DNA from: Nisaea nitritireducens
Lineage (GTDB): Bacteria; Pseudomonadota; Alphaproteobacteria; Thalassobaculales; Thalassobaculaceae
Assembly: GCF_014904795.1 (NCBI RefSeq)
Contig: NZ_JACZFS010000029.1
Coordinates: 1 to 52,082 of the forward strand
Direction of reading: 5' to 3'
DNA length: 52,082 nt
A program made the translations under genes and the position numbers. Each line of letters starts with the position of its first letter. Position 1 is the stretch's first letter. The notes beneath the pieces are model-generated. The model had not been told where the DNA came from and made no database searches. It worked only from the letters and a program-made list of their open reading frames with translations. Shown in pieces: positions 17,801 to 26,803 of this stretch.

Positions 17801-17846
17801 CTCAAGTCTCCCAGTTTATGACCCTGTTCGGCCAGTCATACTCCCC

Positions 17847-19100
17847 TCACCCCGCGAAGCGTGAAGGAGAGTAACGCGTTAAGTCCATGTTCGGCTTTTT
17901 GCCGCCGATGAGTTGAGCGAGGATCCGCCCCGTTTTCGGTCCCCCCGTAAGCCCGACATGCTGGTGCCCATAGCCGAGGTAAGCCCCCCGGGTGCCGGGA
18001 ACTTCCCCGATCAACGGGATCGAGTCCGTCGTTGCCGGCCGATGCCCCATCCATTCGGTTTCTTCCTTGAACGTCAGATCCGGCATTGCCTTGCGTACCG
18101 CGCGGCGCAGCAGCTCGAACGGCGCCCTGGACGGTCCCGCTTCAAGGCCGCCGAACTCGACCACACCGGCCGCCCGGAGACGCCCTTCCATCGGGGTCAG
18201 CACGAACTTGCCGGAGGCGACCATGATCGGCGTCTTCGGCATCGCCGACGGTTCCCAGAACTCAAGGTGATAGCCGCGCTCGGACTCAAGCGGGATATCC
18301 ATCCCGAGCAGTTTCGAGAGCTTGCCGGACCAGGCGCCCATGGCCACCACCACGGCATCACCGGAAATCGTCTCGCCCCCCGCGCGCACACCGGTCGCCA
18401 CGCCATTTTCGCGGACGATATCCGACACCTCGGCCTGCACCAGCTTGCCGCCTTCCGCGACGACATGAGCCGCGAGCGCTTTCACATAGGCGCCGGGGTC
18501 GGAGATCCGGCCATGGTTCAGAACCCGAACGCCGAACTTGATGTCGTCGCTCAGGACCGATTCCTGCTCGGCCAGCGCGGCGCCTTCCAGTTCCTCGAAC
18601 TGGACGCCATGCGCGCGCCGGATCGACCAGGCGAAGGCGTCGCCCTCGTAATGCGCCCGGTCGTTGTAGGCGACCATGTATTCCTGCGGCTTGATCCACT
18701 GCTCCGCCCCGGTGCCGGCTGCCAGCGCCTGATGATCGGTCACGCTATCGCCGATGATGTCGTGCAACGCGCTGGCGATCCGCTTTGTATCCGCGGCATT
18801 CGCATGGCCCAGATACTTGAACAGCCAGGGCAACAATTTCGGCAGGTAGGACCAGCGCAGGAACAGCGGCTGGTCCGGATCGAACAGCATCTTCGGCGCC
18901 TTGCCGATCAGCCCCGGCCCAGTGACTGGAACGATGGAGCCGGAGGCCAGAAGCCCTGCATTGCCATAGCTGGTACCCGCTGCCGGACCTTCCCGGTCGA
19001 CCAGCGTCACCTGATGCCCGTCGCGCTGCAGCCAGATCGCAGTTGAAACCCCGACGATCCCGGCCCCAACGACAATTACATGCTTCTTCGTATCACTCAC
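17847..19100 (-). CDS. FAD-dependent D-amino acid dehydrogenase (DadA-like)
   Basis: A 417-residue flavoprotein of the DAO/DadA family. An N-terminal dinucleotide-binding motif ([18 protein letters not shown], about residues 7-24) is followed by [17 protein letters not shown] as in DadA, and a C-terminal [20 protein letters not shown] flavin-contact segment. The start is GTG 19100, which overlaps the TGA of the upstream gene (GTGA); the frame stays open farther upstream, but that part has no family similarity. It should oxidise a D-amino acid or secondary amine to a 2-oxo acid, feeding electrons to the respiratory chain. Sarcosine or proline-type substrates remain possible. Confidence 0.87.
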   Translation of the reverse strand: MSDTKKHVIVVGAGIVGVSTAIWLQRDGHQVTLVDREGPAAGTSYGNAGLLASGSIVPVTGPGLIGKAPKMLFDPDQPLFLRWSYLPKLLPWLFKYLGHANAADTKRIASALHDIIGDSVTDHQALAAGTGAEQWIKPQEYMVAYNDRAHYEGDAFAWSIRRAHGVQFEELEGAALAEQESVLSDDIKFGVRVLNHGRISDPGAYVKALAAHVVAEGGKLVQAEVSDIVRENGVATGVRAGGETISGDAVVVAMGAWSGKLSKLLGMDIPLESERGYHLEFWEPSAMPKTPIMVASGKFVLTPMEGRLRAAGVVEFGGLEAGPSRAPFELLRRAVRKAMPDLTFKEETEWMGHRPATTDSIPLIGEVPGTRGAYLGYGHQHVGLTGGPKTGRILAQLIGGKKPNMDLTRYSPSRFAG

Positions 19101-20236
19101 TTGCCCGCCCCCACGGTCGATTGGACCGCATAGTGCGCCAGCTTTTCCACATCCGGAAGTATTCCCAGACCGGGTGTGTCGGGAATTGTGACAACACCGC
19201 CCTGGCTCGGGAAGCTTTCGGCGAGAATGTCGTCCTTCAGGTAATATTGCGCTTGGTAGAACTCGCAGCCGAGCCTGATTTCCGGTGTCGCCGCGATCAT
19301 GTGCGCACCTGCGAGATGGGCGAGCCCGCTCTCGAACATGTCGCCCCCATAAGCCGAAAGCCCAGCAGCCGCCGCCATGCGGGCAACCGTCTGCCCGCGG
19401 CGCATTCCGCCCGCCTTCATGATCTTGATGGAAACCCCGTCGCAAATCCCTTCGGCAATGGCGCGCACCATGTCTTCCGGGCCGAAGACACTCTCGTCGG
19501 CGATCAACGGCACGTCGATTGAGGCGCGAATCTCGGCCATCAGGTCGAAATGATGATGGGCCACCGGTTGCTCGATAAAGGTCGGCTCGAAGCTGGCAAC
19601 ATCGCGGACCTTGGCAACAGCGCCCTCAATCGCGAGGCCCCGGTTGAAATCGACTCGGACATCCAGATCCGGCCAGTTGGCGCGGATCTTCTCCAGCCGC
19701 ATGATGTCGAAAGCATGCTCCTTGAAGCCGGCCTTCATTTTGACGATCCCGACACCGTCATCGGCAAGCCGTTCGAGCAAGGCCAGGTCGGCATTGAAAT
19801 CCGGATCGGCAAGCGAGACGGAGAGCGGGATCGTGTCCCGCGCCTTGCCGCCGAGCAACGCCCAGACCGGTACGCCCGCGATCCGCCCGTTAAGATCCAG
19901 CAACGCACTTTCAAGCGCCGCCTTCGCTTCCGTGCAATGGGCTACCGCCTTGGCGGCAATCTCCATGATCGCCGCGATGCCGCCAACCTTTTTGCCGACG
20001 ACATGCGGACGGATGTAGCGATCAAGCGCGGCATAGCTGGCCTCCGGAGAACCAGTGAAGACGGACCAGGGCGATGCCTCGCCGAAGCCAACCGCACCGC
20101 TTTCCGAAGTCAGCCGGACCACAACGATTTCGACCGCACCTTCCACGGACCCGATGCCGTGATCCCGTCGGGAGACCACCGGCAAGGCGAGATGCCAGAG
20201 GTCGAGACCGGTGATCTTTTCGTCCGCGCTGAACAT
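19097..20236 (-). CDS. Enolase-superfamily enzyme, muconate cycloisomerase / mandelate racemase-like
   Basis: A 379-residue protein with the superfamily's capping domain and barrel. Barrel motifs are complete: IVKMKAGF supplies the KxK acid/base Lys, VDFNRG, FIEQP and LIADES supply the three metal ligands (Asp, Glu, Asp), and [10 protein letters not shown] supplies the opposite Lys. This pair of lysines marks the muconate lactonizing subgroup, which includes racemases, epimerases, dehydratases and cycloisomerases. The exact reaction is unknown. ATG 20236 starts 2 bp after the preceding stop; a GTG at 20251 is an alternative. Its stop overlaps the DadA-like start, so the genes are coupled. Confidence 0.88.
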   Translation of the reverse strand: MFSADEKITGLDLWHLALPVVSRRDHGIGSVEGAVEIVVVRLTSESGAVGFGEASPWSVFTGSPEASYAALDRYIRPHVVGKKVGGIAAIMEIAAKAVAHCTEAKAALESALLDLNGRIAGVPVWALLGGKARDTIPLSVSLADPDFNADLALLERLADDGVGIVKMKAGFKEHAFDIMRLEKIRANWPDLDVRVDFNRGLAIEGAVAKVRDVASFEPTFIEQPVAHHHFDLMAEIRASIDVPLIADESVFGPEDMVRAIAEGICDGVSIKIMKAGGMRRGQTVARMAAAAGLSAYGGDMFESGLAHLAGAHMIAATPEIRLGCEFYQAQYYLKDDILAESFPSQGGVVTIPDTPGLGILPDVEKLAHYAVQSTVGAGK

Positions 20237-20238
20237 GG

Positions 20239-21939
20239 TCAGGCAATCCACTCCGATACCGGTGCCGCGGCTTCGTGCAGCGGCTGGGAGATGACATCGA
20301 CCAGTGTCGGCCCGTCATGTTCCAATGCCTGCTTCATCACCGACCTGAATTCCGCAGGATCTTCCACCGTCCAGGACTTTATGCCGAAGGCGCTAGCGAC
20401 GGCGGCATGGTTGGTGCGGCTGAAGTCAACATTGTAGAAGCGCTTGCCGAAACCTGAATCCTGCCCGGCCTTGATCCAGCCGAAGACCGAGTTGGAGAAG
20501 ACGATGCTCTTGATCGGCATTTTCTCGCGCACGATGGTCTCGAACTCGCCACAGCAGAAGTTGAAGGAACCATCACCCATGACCGCGAGGGTCTGGGAGG
20601 ACGGACGGCCGATATAGGCCCCCATCGCGGCAGCGAGAGAGTAGCCGAGCGCGCCGTGCGCCCGGTTGGTGATGAAATGCCGGCCTGCCTGGGGCCAGCG
20701 ATAGTGCGCGGAGAAATACGGGCACGGCGTGCCCGGATCGGCGACGATAGTGGCATCGTCATCCAACAGGTCCATCAGATCCGCGATCACCCGTTCCGGC
20801 CGGATCGGCCGCTCCGTCGTGGTCGCCAACGGCAGGAAGTTCTTCAGCTTGCCTTCCCAGGCGGACGCGGCGCGGGTCTTGCCGTTCTGCATGTTGCGGT
20901 CGGCAATCGCCTCGACTTCCACGTTCAGCGCCTCAAGCGCCAGACGGGCGTCGGAAACGATGGAGACGGCGGTGTTGTAATTGGCGCCGATCACCATCGG
21001 GTCGCTGTCGATATGGATGATGGTCTTGTCCTGGGCGGGAGAGCGCCAGCGTTCCGTGGTCACGGACCCGGCCCGGCAACCGATGAACAGGATCACATCC
21101 GCCTCGTCCGTAACCGCGCGGGAGGTGGGCACGCCGCCATTGGAGCCAACGACACCGACCGCGTAGGGATCGGTCTCTGCAATCGCACCCTGCCCGGAAA
21201 CGCTGGTCGCGATCGGCAGGTCGAGCAAAGCAGCCAAACGGCCGAGGGCTTCGGTCGCGCCCGCGATCACCGGCCCGCCACCACAAACGGCCACGGCAGA
21301 TTTCGCACCGGCGAGAATTCTCGCTGCTTCCTTCACCGCTGCCAAGTCCGGGCCGGACGGCTCCGCCGGATAAGTGCGGTGGCCCGGATCGGCCCAGATC
21401 TCGGCATCCTCAACGGCGCCTTTCTGTGTGTCGAACGGCAGGGCCAGATGAACTGCACCCGGGCGGCCCGTCGTCATCGCCCGGAAGGCGGTGCGCATCA
21501 TCGCCGGCAGGCGTGAGGCATCGTCCAGAGAGGTGTTCCATTTGGTCAGCGGCCGGAACATCGCGACCTGGTCGAGTTCGGTCAGCGGATAACGCCCCCG
21601 CGCCGTCGTCGAGACGTCGGTGGTGATCGCCATGATCGGCACCGAGCTTTCATTCGCCTCGACCACGCCCGGAAGGATATAGGTCGCTCCACCGCCGGAC
21701 GGCCCCTCGCAGACGCCAGGACGGCCGGTCACACGGGCATAGGCATCCGCCATATAGCCGGCATGACGCTCGTCCCTGGTCAGGATGTGCTTGATCCCGT
21801 GATCGAGCCGGGCCATCGCGTCGTAGAAGGGCAACGTGGTGTCGCCGCATAGCCCGAACATGTGCTTCACGCCATGGGCTTCGAGCATTCGGACCATGGC
21901 TTCCGCGCCGGTCATCCGGTTGCCCATCGACTTGTCCAT
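20239..21939 (-). CDS. Thiamine diphosphate-dependent enzyme, acetolactate synthase/decarboxylase-like
   Basis: A 566-residue ThDP enzyme with the usual three domains. The N-terminal Pyr domain contains the activating Glu in [19 protein letters not shown]; the central domain runs from about 200 to 340; the C-terminal PP domain has the ThDP/Mg motif starting [13 protein letters not shown] and closing with an Asn in SNSVFGW. Relatives include acetolactate synthase, benzoylformate decarboxylase and oxo-acid decarboxylases, and I cannot choose between them. ATG 21939 has GAGG 11 nt upstream. It is the first gene of the operon and is divergent from the GntR gene, with the TGTATACA dyad between them. 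Confidence 0.88.
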   Translation of the reverse strand: MDKSMGNRMTGAEAMVRMLEAHGVKHMFGLCGDTTLPFYDAMARLDHGIKHILTRDERHAGYMADAYARVTGRPGVCEGPSGGGATYILPGVVEANESSVPIMAITTDVSTTARGRYPLTELDQVAMFRPLTKWNTSLDDASRLPAMMRTAFRAMTTGRPGAVHLALPFDTQKGAVEDAEIWADPGHRTYPAEPSGPDLAAVKEAARILAGAKSAVAVCGGGPVIAGATEALGRLAALLDLPIATSVSGQGAIAETDPYAVGVVGSNGGVPTSRAVTDEADVILFIGCRAGSVTTERWRSPAQDKTIIHIDSDPMVIGANYNTAVSIVSDARLALEALNVEVEAIADRNMQNGKTRAASAWEGKLKNFLPLATTTERPIRPERVIADLMDLLDDDATIVADPGTPCPYFSAHYRWPQAGRHFITNRAHGALGYSLAAAMGAYIGRPSSQTLAVMGDGSFNFCCGEFETIVREKMPIKSIVFSNSVFGWIKAGQDSGFGKRFYNVDFSRTNHAAVASAFGIKSWTVEDPAEFRSVMKQALEHDGPTLVDVISQPLHEAAAPVSEWIA

Positions 21940-21999
21940 TGTATCATTTTCCTCGGGTGGCGCGCGGAATGCGCTGGTGGGATATTTTTGAACACAGTA

Positions 22000-22009
22000 T
22001 TGTATACAG
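22000..22009. promoter_or_regulatory. Candidate GntR/FCD operator TTGTATACAG
   Basis: The 8-bp perfect palindrome TGTATACA (22001-22008) sits within ATTGTATACAGG in the 140-bp divergent region. FCD-type GntR regulators commonly bind TTGT-n-ACAA-like dyads of this size. It lies about 60 bp from the ThDP-enzyme start and 70 bp from the regulator start, suitable for control of both promoters. Confidence 0.55.
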
Positions 22010-22079
22010 GCCTGCATGTTGTAAAAGAGCGGCACCGGAGTCAAGGCGCCTCGGCAAGAAACTGTTCGGATGAAACGTC

Positions 22080-22781
22080 ATGAGTGAAGGACGGGTCGAA
22101 GAGGCCTATATGCGGCTGAAAGAGCGAGCCGTAAATTTCCAGTTCCGGCCGGGCGAGCGGATCAACGAGATCGGCATATCACGGGAGCTGGCGGTCAGCC
22201 GGACGCCGCTGCGCGAAGCGCTGAACCGCCTCGTCACGGAACAGCTGATCGACTTCAAGCCGGGCCTTGGCTTCTTCTGCCGGGAGCTGGATGCACGTTC
22301 CGTCTATGAGCTGTACGAGCTGCGCGAGATCCTGGAACTGGCCGCCGTTCGCAAAGCCTGCGAGAGCGCCAGCGACACTGATTTGAAGGCCCTGAGTGAC
22401 GATCTTCATGCCAACGGCCTGAGTTATGTTGGCAAGACCGTGCGCGAGGTGACCGACCGGGACGAAGCTTTCCACATCGCCATCGCCGAACTCTCCGGCA
22501 ATCACGAACTCGCTCGCCATCTCGGGCAGATCAATCAACGCATCCGCTTCATCCGCTGGCTCGACATGGCGAGCCGGGTGAAGGAGACCAAGGGCGAACA
22601 CAGGGCGATCATGGAGGCGATGCTGGACCGTAACGCAGACCTCGCAGCCGAGATCCTCGGCAAGCATATTCGCCGCCGGATGGACCAGATCGTCGCCTCC
22701 GTTAAAGAAAGTTTCTCCAACATATACATGGCCGGCCCCGAAGAGCTGTTCGACCGGCAGTTCGAACCCCAGAAAGATTGA
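22080..22781 (+). CDS. GntR-family transcriptional regulator with FCD domain
   Basis: A 233-residue regulator. The N-terminal winged helix-turn-helix (about residues 5-70) reads GERINEIGISRELAVSRTPLREALNRL; an FCD effector domain (about 75-205) has the metal-ligand pattern DEAFHIAIAELSGN...GEHRAIMEAM...LGKHIRRR. FCD regulators usually sense organic acids or amino acids and repress adjacent catabolic operons. It is divergent from the ThDP-enlolase-DadA-TRAP operon, and its stop lies 17 bp before the racemase-family gene, with which it is cotranscribed. Confidence 0.93.
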   Translation: MSEGRVEEAYMRLKERAVNFQFRPGERINEIGISRELAVSRTPLREALNRLVTEQLIDFKPGLGFFCRELDARSVYELYELREILELAAVRKACESASDTDLKALSDDLHANGLSYVGKTVREVTDRDEAFHIAIAELSGNHELARHLGQINQRIRFIRWLDMASRVKETKGEHRAIMEAMLDRNADLAAEILGKHIRRRMDQIVASVKESFSNIYMAGPEELFDRQFEPQKD

Positions 22782-22798
22782 AGATCAGGAGAGCGGAA

Positions 22799-23509
22799 AT
22801 GAAAGTACGCGGCGGGAAGGCAATTTACGGCGCCTCGGTCGGCATCCTCATGCTGGAAGCGCAATTTCCCCGCATTCCGGGAGACATGGGCAACGCGCTG
22901 ACCTGGGACTTCCCGGTACATTACCGCGTGGTCCGCGATGCCTCCCCCGACCGGGTGGTAAGGCGCGGCGCCGCAGGCCTGCTGGACAATTTCATCGAGG
23001 CCGCAAAAGGCCTGGTCGCTGACGGTGTCGACGGCATCACCACCAATTGCGGCTTTCTCTCGCTCTTCCAGGATGAACTCGCGAGCGCGGTCGGCGTGCC
23101 TGTCGCCACCTCCTCGCTGATGCAGGTCGACATGGTGAACCGGCTGCTGCCCGCCGGGAAGCGGGCCGGTGTGCTCACAATCTCCGCCTCGACCCTCACT
23201 CCCGTCCATCTGGAACAAGCCCGCGTGCCCGAAGGCACGCCGATTGGCAGCACCGAAGATGGCCGGGAATTCACCCGTGCGATCCTCAACAATGAACTCG
23301 AGCTCGATGTCGACGCTGCCTGCAAGGACAATGTCGAGGCCGCCCTGAAAATGCAGCGGGACCATCCGGACATCGGTGCGCTCGTTCTCGAATGCACCAA
23401 CATGCTGCCCTATGCGGCCGATATCCGGGACGCCACCGGCCTGCCCGTTTATTCCATGCTGAGCTTCGTTTCCTGGTTCCAGTCCGGGCTCGTGCCGCGC
23501 CGGTTCTGA
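22799..23509 (+). CDS. Aspartate/glutamate racemase superfamily protein
   Basis: A 236-residue protein of the Asp/Glu/hydantoin racemase superfamily. It carries the two-cysteine arrangement expected for a racemase: DGITTNCGFL (first Cys) and GALVLECTNM (second Cys), with GVPVATSSLMQV between them. Members racemise amino acids without cofactor; related enzymes include hydantoin racemase and maleate isomerase. ATG 22799 has AGGAG 7 nt upstream; an in-frame TTG at 22778 overlaps the previous stop and is less likely. Placed with a DadA-like oxidase across the divergent promoter, it could convert an L-amino acid to the D-form for oxidation. Confidence 0.85.
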   Translation: MKVRGGKAIYGASVGILMLEAQFPRIPGDMGNALTWDFPVHYRVVRDASPDRVVRRGAAGLLDNFIEAAKGLVADGVDGITTNCGFLSLFQDELASAVGVPVATSSLMQVDMVNRLLPAGKRAGVLTISASTLTPVHLEQARVPEGTPIGSTEDGREFTRAILNNELELDVDAACKDNVEAALKMQRDHPDIGALVLECTNMLPYAADIRDATGLPVYSMLSFVSWFQSGLVPRRF

Positions 23510-23529
23510 GGCTCAAAACACGAATGTTC

Positions 23530-23557
23530 GAACGAAGATGCAACCCCATCTTCGTTC
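23530..23557 (+). terminator. Hairpin after the racemase-family gene
   Basis: GAACGAAGATG (23530-23540) and CATCTTCGTTC (23547-23557) form an 11-bp perfect stem with a 6-nt loop, 20 bp after the stop codon. No U-tract follows, so if it is a terminator it is weak or factor-assisted. It shares its left arm with a TGTTCGAA motif at 23525-23532 that recurs at 23602-23609. Confidence 0.55.
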
Positions 23558-23622
23558 CGACTTCAATCATTCCCATAATGTTCACATGGCGGTGACACGA
23601 CTGTTCGAATGAGGGTGATACC

Positions 23623-23648
23623 CACTCCTCCTCACGTGACGAGGAGTG
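23623..23648. promoter_or_regulatory. 26-bp near-perfect palindrome over the ribosome-binding site of the sugar-type ABC operon
   Basis: CACTCCTC-c-TCACGTGA-c-GAGGAGTG is symmetric over 26 bp with a single mismatched pair. Its right arm contains GAGGAG, the best Shine-Dalgarno sequence for the GTG start at 23658. As DNA it could be a repressor operator; as RNA it would fold into a long hairpin hiding the ribosome-binding site. Confidence 0.6.
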
Positions 23649-23657
23649 TTGAGGATC

Positions 23658-24557
23658 GTGAACAAGCCCACCCGAGAAACGCCGAGATCCTTCAGATCGG
23701 CGCGGCCGTATCTGTTGCTGCTGCCAGCGTTTCTGTGTCTCGCCGCCTTCACCTACTGGCCGATGCTGCAGGTTCTTCTGGCCTCACTCTCGGACAAGAA
23801 GCGTGTCGGCGACAGCGGTACTTTCGTCGGCGCGGAGAATTATTTCCGGATCTTCCAGGATGCACATTTTCTCGGTGCGCTCGCGAACAATGCGCTCTAT
23901 GCCGCCGGCACGGTGATCCCGAGCGTACTTTTTGGCTTTCTGTTCGCGCTGGCCCTGCGCGAGACGACGAACCTCTCCTCGATCCTCCGCTCCGTTCTGT
24001 TCTTCCCCACCCTTGTGCCACTGGTCGGCGCGGCGGCCGTCTTCATCTTCGTCTTCATGCCGGATATCGGCCTGCTGGACTATTACCTCGCCAAGCTCGG
24101 GGTCTCCGCCACCAACTGGCTCGGCAATCCGGACCTCGCGCTCGTCTCCCTGATGGCGCTGACCACCTGGAAGAATGCGGGCTACTACATGCTGTTCTTC
24201 CTCGCCGGATTGCAGGGCGTGCCGCAGGACGCGGAGGAAGCGGCAAAGATCGAGGGCGCGAACTGGCTGCAGCGACTCTATTTCGTGATCATCCCGATGC
24301 TCGGGCCGACCTTCGCCTTCGTCATGGTCATTGCCCTGATCAGCGCGGTCAGCCAGATCGACCATGTCATTGTCATGACCGACGGCGGGCCGAACAATTC
24401 GACCAGCCTGCTGCTCTACTACATCTACCAGCAGGCCCATGAATTCTACGATCTGGGCAAGGCGACCGCGGCAACCGTCGTCACCCTGATCGCCCTGCTG
24501 ACACTCTCCTTCCTGTCCATGCGCACCGTCGAACGCAAGGTGCATTATGAAACCTGA
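23658..24557 (+). CDS. ABC transporter permease, MalF/UgpA type
   Basis: A permease of about 299 residues with six hydrophobic segments. The binding-protein-dependent coupling loop is EEAAKIEGANWLQRLYFVIIP, close to the consensus EAA...G...I.LP. Start choice is uncertain: GTG 23646, TTG 23649 and GTG 23658 are in frame, and only 23658 has a usable Shine-Dalgarno (GAGGAG, 11 nt upstream). It pairs with the next gene to form the channel of a carbohydrate or glycerol-phosphate-type importer. It overlaps that gene by 11 bp. Confidence 0.9.
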   Translation: MNKPTRETPRSFRSARPYLLLLPAFLCLAAFTYWPMLQVLLASLSDKKRVGDSGTFVGAENYFRIFQDAHFLGALANNALYAAGTVIPSVLFGFLFALALRETTNLSSILRSVLFFPTLVPLVGAAAVFIFVFMPDIGLLDYYLAKLGVSATNWLGNPDLALVSLMALTTWKNAGYYMLFFLAGLQGVPQDAEEAAKIEGANWLQRLYFVIIPMLGPTFAFVMVIALISAVSQIDHVIVMTDGGPNNSTSLLLYYIYQQAHEFYDLGKATAATVVTLIALLTLSFLSMRTVERKVHYET

Positions 24558-25407
24558 TCTCAAGCAATGGGCCGTTCCCGGGCAGTGGCTTGCCCCCGGC
24601 GCGCTGCTTGCGGCCGCCATGTGTGCTGTTGTTTTCCTCTGGTCGACGCCATTTCTCTGGATGTTGATCGCCAGCTTCCGGCCGGATCCGGGTGGCGGGC
24701 TCGGCATGGCCTCACTGTTCCCGGATTTCGTGCCGACGCTGCAGAGCTACCGGTACGCCATCGAGGATGGCTACTGGCCGCTCTGGTTCCTGAACTCGAC
24801 CATCCTCGTCATCGGCACGCTGGTGGTGCAACTGGTGACGATCAGCCTCGCCGGCTATGCCTTCGCGCGGATCAATTTTCCCGGCAAGGAAGCGATCTTC
24901 TACATCTTCCTGCTGCAGCTGATGCTTGCGCCGCCGGTGCTGATCGTGCCGAACCTGACGACGCTGGTGCATCTCGGTCTCTATGACAGCCTGATCGGCG
25001 TCATGGCGCCCTATTGGGGCTCGGCCTTCGGCACCTTCCTGATGCGCCAGACCTTCCGCACGATCCCGAAGGATTTCGAGGAAGCCGCGATCATCGACGG
25101 CGCTTCCTGGTGGCAGGTGCTGCGTTACGTCCTGATCCCGCTCTCGCTGCCCGGGCTCACCGCCTTTTCCATCGTTTCGGTGGTCTATCACTGGAACGAA
25201 TTTCTCTGGCCCCTGATGGTCATCAACGATCCGGACAAGATGGTTCTGACCGTGGGCCTCGTCAGCTTCGCGCAAGGCGCGGAGGGAGCGTCGGACTGGG
25301 GGCTAATTGCCGCCGGGACGCTCTTCATCATGGCGCCGCTGTTCATCGCCTTCACGGCCTTCCAGCGGCAATTCGTCAACAGTTTCATGTCATCCGGCGT
25401 GAAGTAA
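24547..25407 (+). CDS. ABC transporter permease, MalG/UgpE type
   Basis: A 286-residue permease with six hydrophobic segments and the coupling loop EEAAIIDGASWWQVLRYVLIP. It ends with FQRQFVNSFMSSGVK, the C-terminal pattern typical of MalG/UgpE proteins (GLTAGAVK in relatives). It overlaps the preceding permease and lies 11 bp before the binding-protein gene. Together these form a type I importer whose ATPase is not in this operon. Confidence 0.92.
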   Translation: MKPDLKQWAVPGQWLAPGALLAAAMCAVVFLWSTPFLWMLIASFRPDPGGGLGMASLFPDFVPTLQSYRYAIEDGYWPLWFLNSTILVIGTLVVQLVTISLAGYAFARINFPGKEAIFYIFLLQLMLAPPVLIVPNLTTLVHLGLYDSLIGVMAPYWGSAFGTFLMRQTFRTIPKDFEEAAIIDGASWWQVLRYVLIPLSLPGLTAFSIVSVVYHWNEFLWPLMVINDPDKMVLTVGLVSFAQGAEGASDWGLIAAGTLFIMAPLFIAFTAFQRQFVNSFMSSGVK

Positions 25408-25418
25408 GGAGCTTAACG

Positions 25419-26708
25419 ATGTTCATCAGGTCTGCGGTTGGCGCGCTCTGCGCCGGTCTCATCGCCTCGTCCGCCGTTGCGGCCGAGCGTATCGAATTCA
25501 TGTTCCCGGCCCCGGTTCAGGGCAAGCTGTCCCGCGAAATGCAGAAGCTGGTGAAGGAATTCAATTCTTCCCAGGACGGCGTCGAAGTGGTCGGCGTCTT
25601 TACCGGCAGCTATGACGACACCAAGGTGAAATCCCAGGCTGCCGCCGAAGCAGGCAAGCCTCCGGCAGTGGTGCTGATGAGCGCCAACTTCGCCACCGAA
25701 CTTGCGATGAACGACCTGATCGTTCCGATCAAAGAGCTGGCAGGCGACACCGACCTCGACGGCCTGATGCAGGAATTCTGGCCGGCCGTGCGTCCGAACG
25801 CCTATTTCAACGGCGACGTCTATTCCATCCCGTTCCAGAACTCGACTCCGATCCTTTACTACAACAAAGAGCATTTCGCCGAAGCCGGCATCACCAAGGC
25901 ACCGGAAACCTGGGCCGAATGGGTCGATGCTGCGAAGAAGCTGACCAAGCCGGAAGGCGAGCGTTGGGGCATCATGATGCCGTCCAACTACGATTATAAC
26001 GGCTGGCTCGTGCAGGCCCTGACCATGGCCAATGGCGGTCAGTTCTACAACACGGTCTATCCGGGCGAGATCTTCTACGACCACGCCTCCACACAGGGCG
26101 CTCTGAAGTTCTGGCGCGACTTCGCGCATCAGCACAAAGCGATGCCGACGGGCGTGACCAACTCCAAGCAGGTCTCCACCTCCTTCTTCTCCGGCAAAGC
26201 CTCGATGATCGTGCTCTCCACCGGCGCGCTCACCTTCGTCCGCGAAAACGCGAAATTCGACTATGACGTCGCCTTCATGCCGCGCAACATCCGCAATTCA
26301 GTTCCGATCGGCGGCGCGTCTCTGGTCTCCTTCAAAGGCACCACCGACGCCCAGAAAAAGGGTGCGTGGGAATTCATCTCCTGGCTGACTTCGGCTGAAA
26401 AAATCGGCCACTGGTCCCGCTTCACCGGTTACTTCGCCCCGCGCCAGACCGCCTACGATCTGCCGGAAATGAAGAAGTTCACCGCCGAGCACCCGGACGC
26501 GCTGCGCGCCGTCGAGCAGCTCGCCTATGCCGGTCCGTGGATCGCGACCTACAACACCGTCGCCGTCCGCAAAGCCGTGGAAGACGAGATGCAGGCCCTG
26601 CTCTCCGATCCGGAGCTGACCTTCCGTGAAGCTGCCGCCCGTGCGCAGAAGAACGCCGACGCGGTTCTCGCTCCCTACGCAGAACAGACCGCGCTGACGC
26701 TGAAGTAA
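25419..26708 (+). CDS. ABC transporter substrate-binding protein, UgpB/MalE type
   Basis: A 429-residue periplasmic protein. The signal peptide covers about residues 1-22 (SSAVAAE). The mature protein resembles glycerol-3-phosphate and sugar binding proteins: IPFQNSTPILYYNKEHFAEAG, then TKAPETWAEWVDAAKKL, and GKASMIVLSTGAL. ATG 25419 has AAGGAG 7 nt upstream; the frame is open far upstream, but only this start gives a signal peptide. It has more charged lysine codons than its neighbours, as highly expressed binding proteins often do. The substrate is unknown; glycerol-3-phosphate or a polyol is a guess. Confidence 0.91.
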   Translation: MFIRSAVGALCAGLIASSAVAAERIEFMFPAPVQGKLSREMQKLVKEFNSSQDGVEVVGVFTGSYDDTKVKSQAAAEAGKPPAVVLMSANFATELAMNDLIVPIKELAGDTDLDGLMQEFWPAVRPNAYFNGDVYSIPFQNSTPILYYNKEHFAEAGITKAPETWAEWVDAAKKLTKPEGERWGIMMPSNYDYNGWLVQALTMANGGQFYNTVYPGEIFYDHASTQGALKFWRDFAHQHKAMPTGVTNSKQVSTSFFSGKASMIVLSTGALTFVRENAKFDYDVAFMPRNIRNSVPIGGASLVSFKGTTDAQKKGAWEFISWLTSAEKIGHWSRFTGYFAPRQTAYDLPEMKKFTAEHPDALRAVEQLAYAGPWIATYNTVAVRKAVEDEMQALLSDPELTFREAAARAQKNADAVLAPYAEQTALTLK

Positions 26709-26739
26709 GCGCGGCTCAGCTCACCTAATTGAACCACGA

Positions 26740-26766
26740 AGCCCCGCCAGAGATGGTGGGGCTTTT
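26740..26766 (+). terminator. Factor-independent terminator of the sugar-type ABC operon
   Basis: AGCCCCGCCA-gaga-TGGTGGGGCT forms a 10-bp stem (one G-U pair) with a GAGA tetraloop, followed by TTTT. It lies 31 bp after the binding-protein stop codon. The flanking ACGAA/TTCGT can extend the stem. Confidence 0.88.
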
Positions 26767-26803
26767 CGTGCGCCGGCCCACCTGCAATGGAGCGAATTCC
26801 GCT

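Noticed and set aside
17913-19046. 377-codon plus-strand open frame over the DadA-like gene
   Set aside because: It lies opposite a gene with clear FAD motifs, has no recognisable fold and no ribosome-binding site.
25014-25418. Extended N-terminus for the UgpB/MalE-type binding protein
   Set aside because: It would overlap the whole end of the permease gene and bury the signal peptide.
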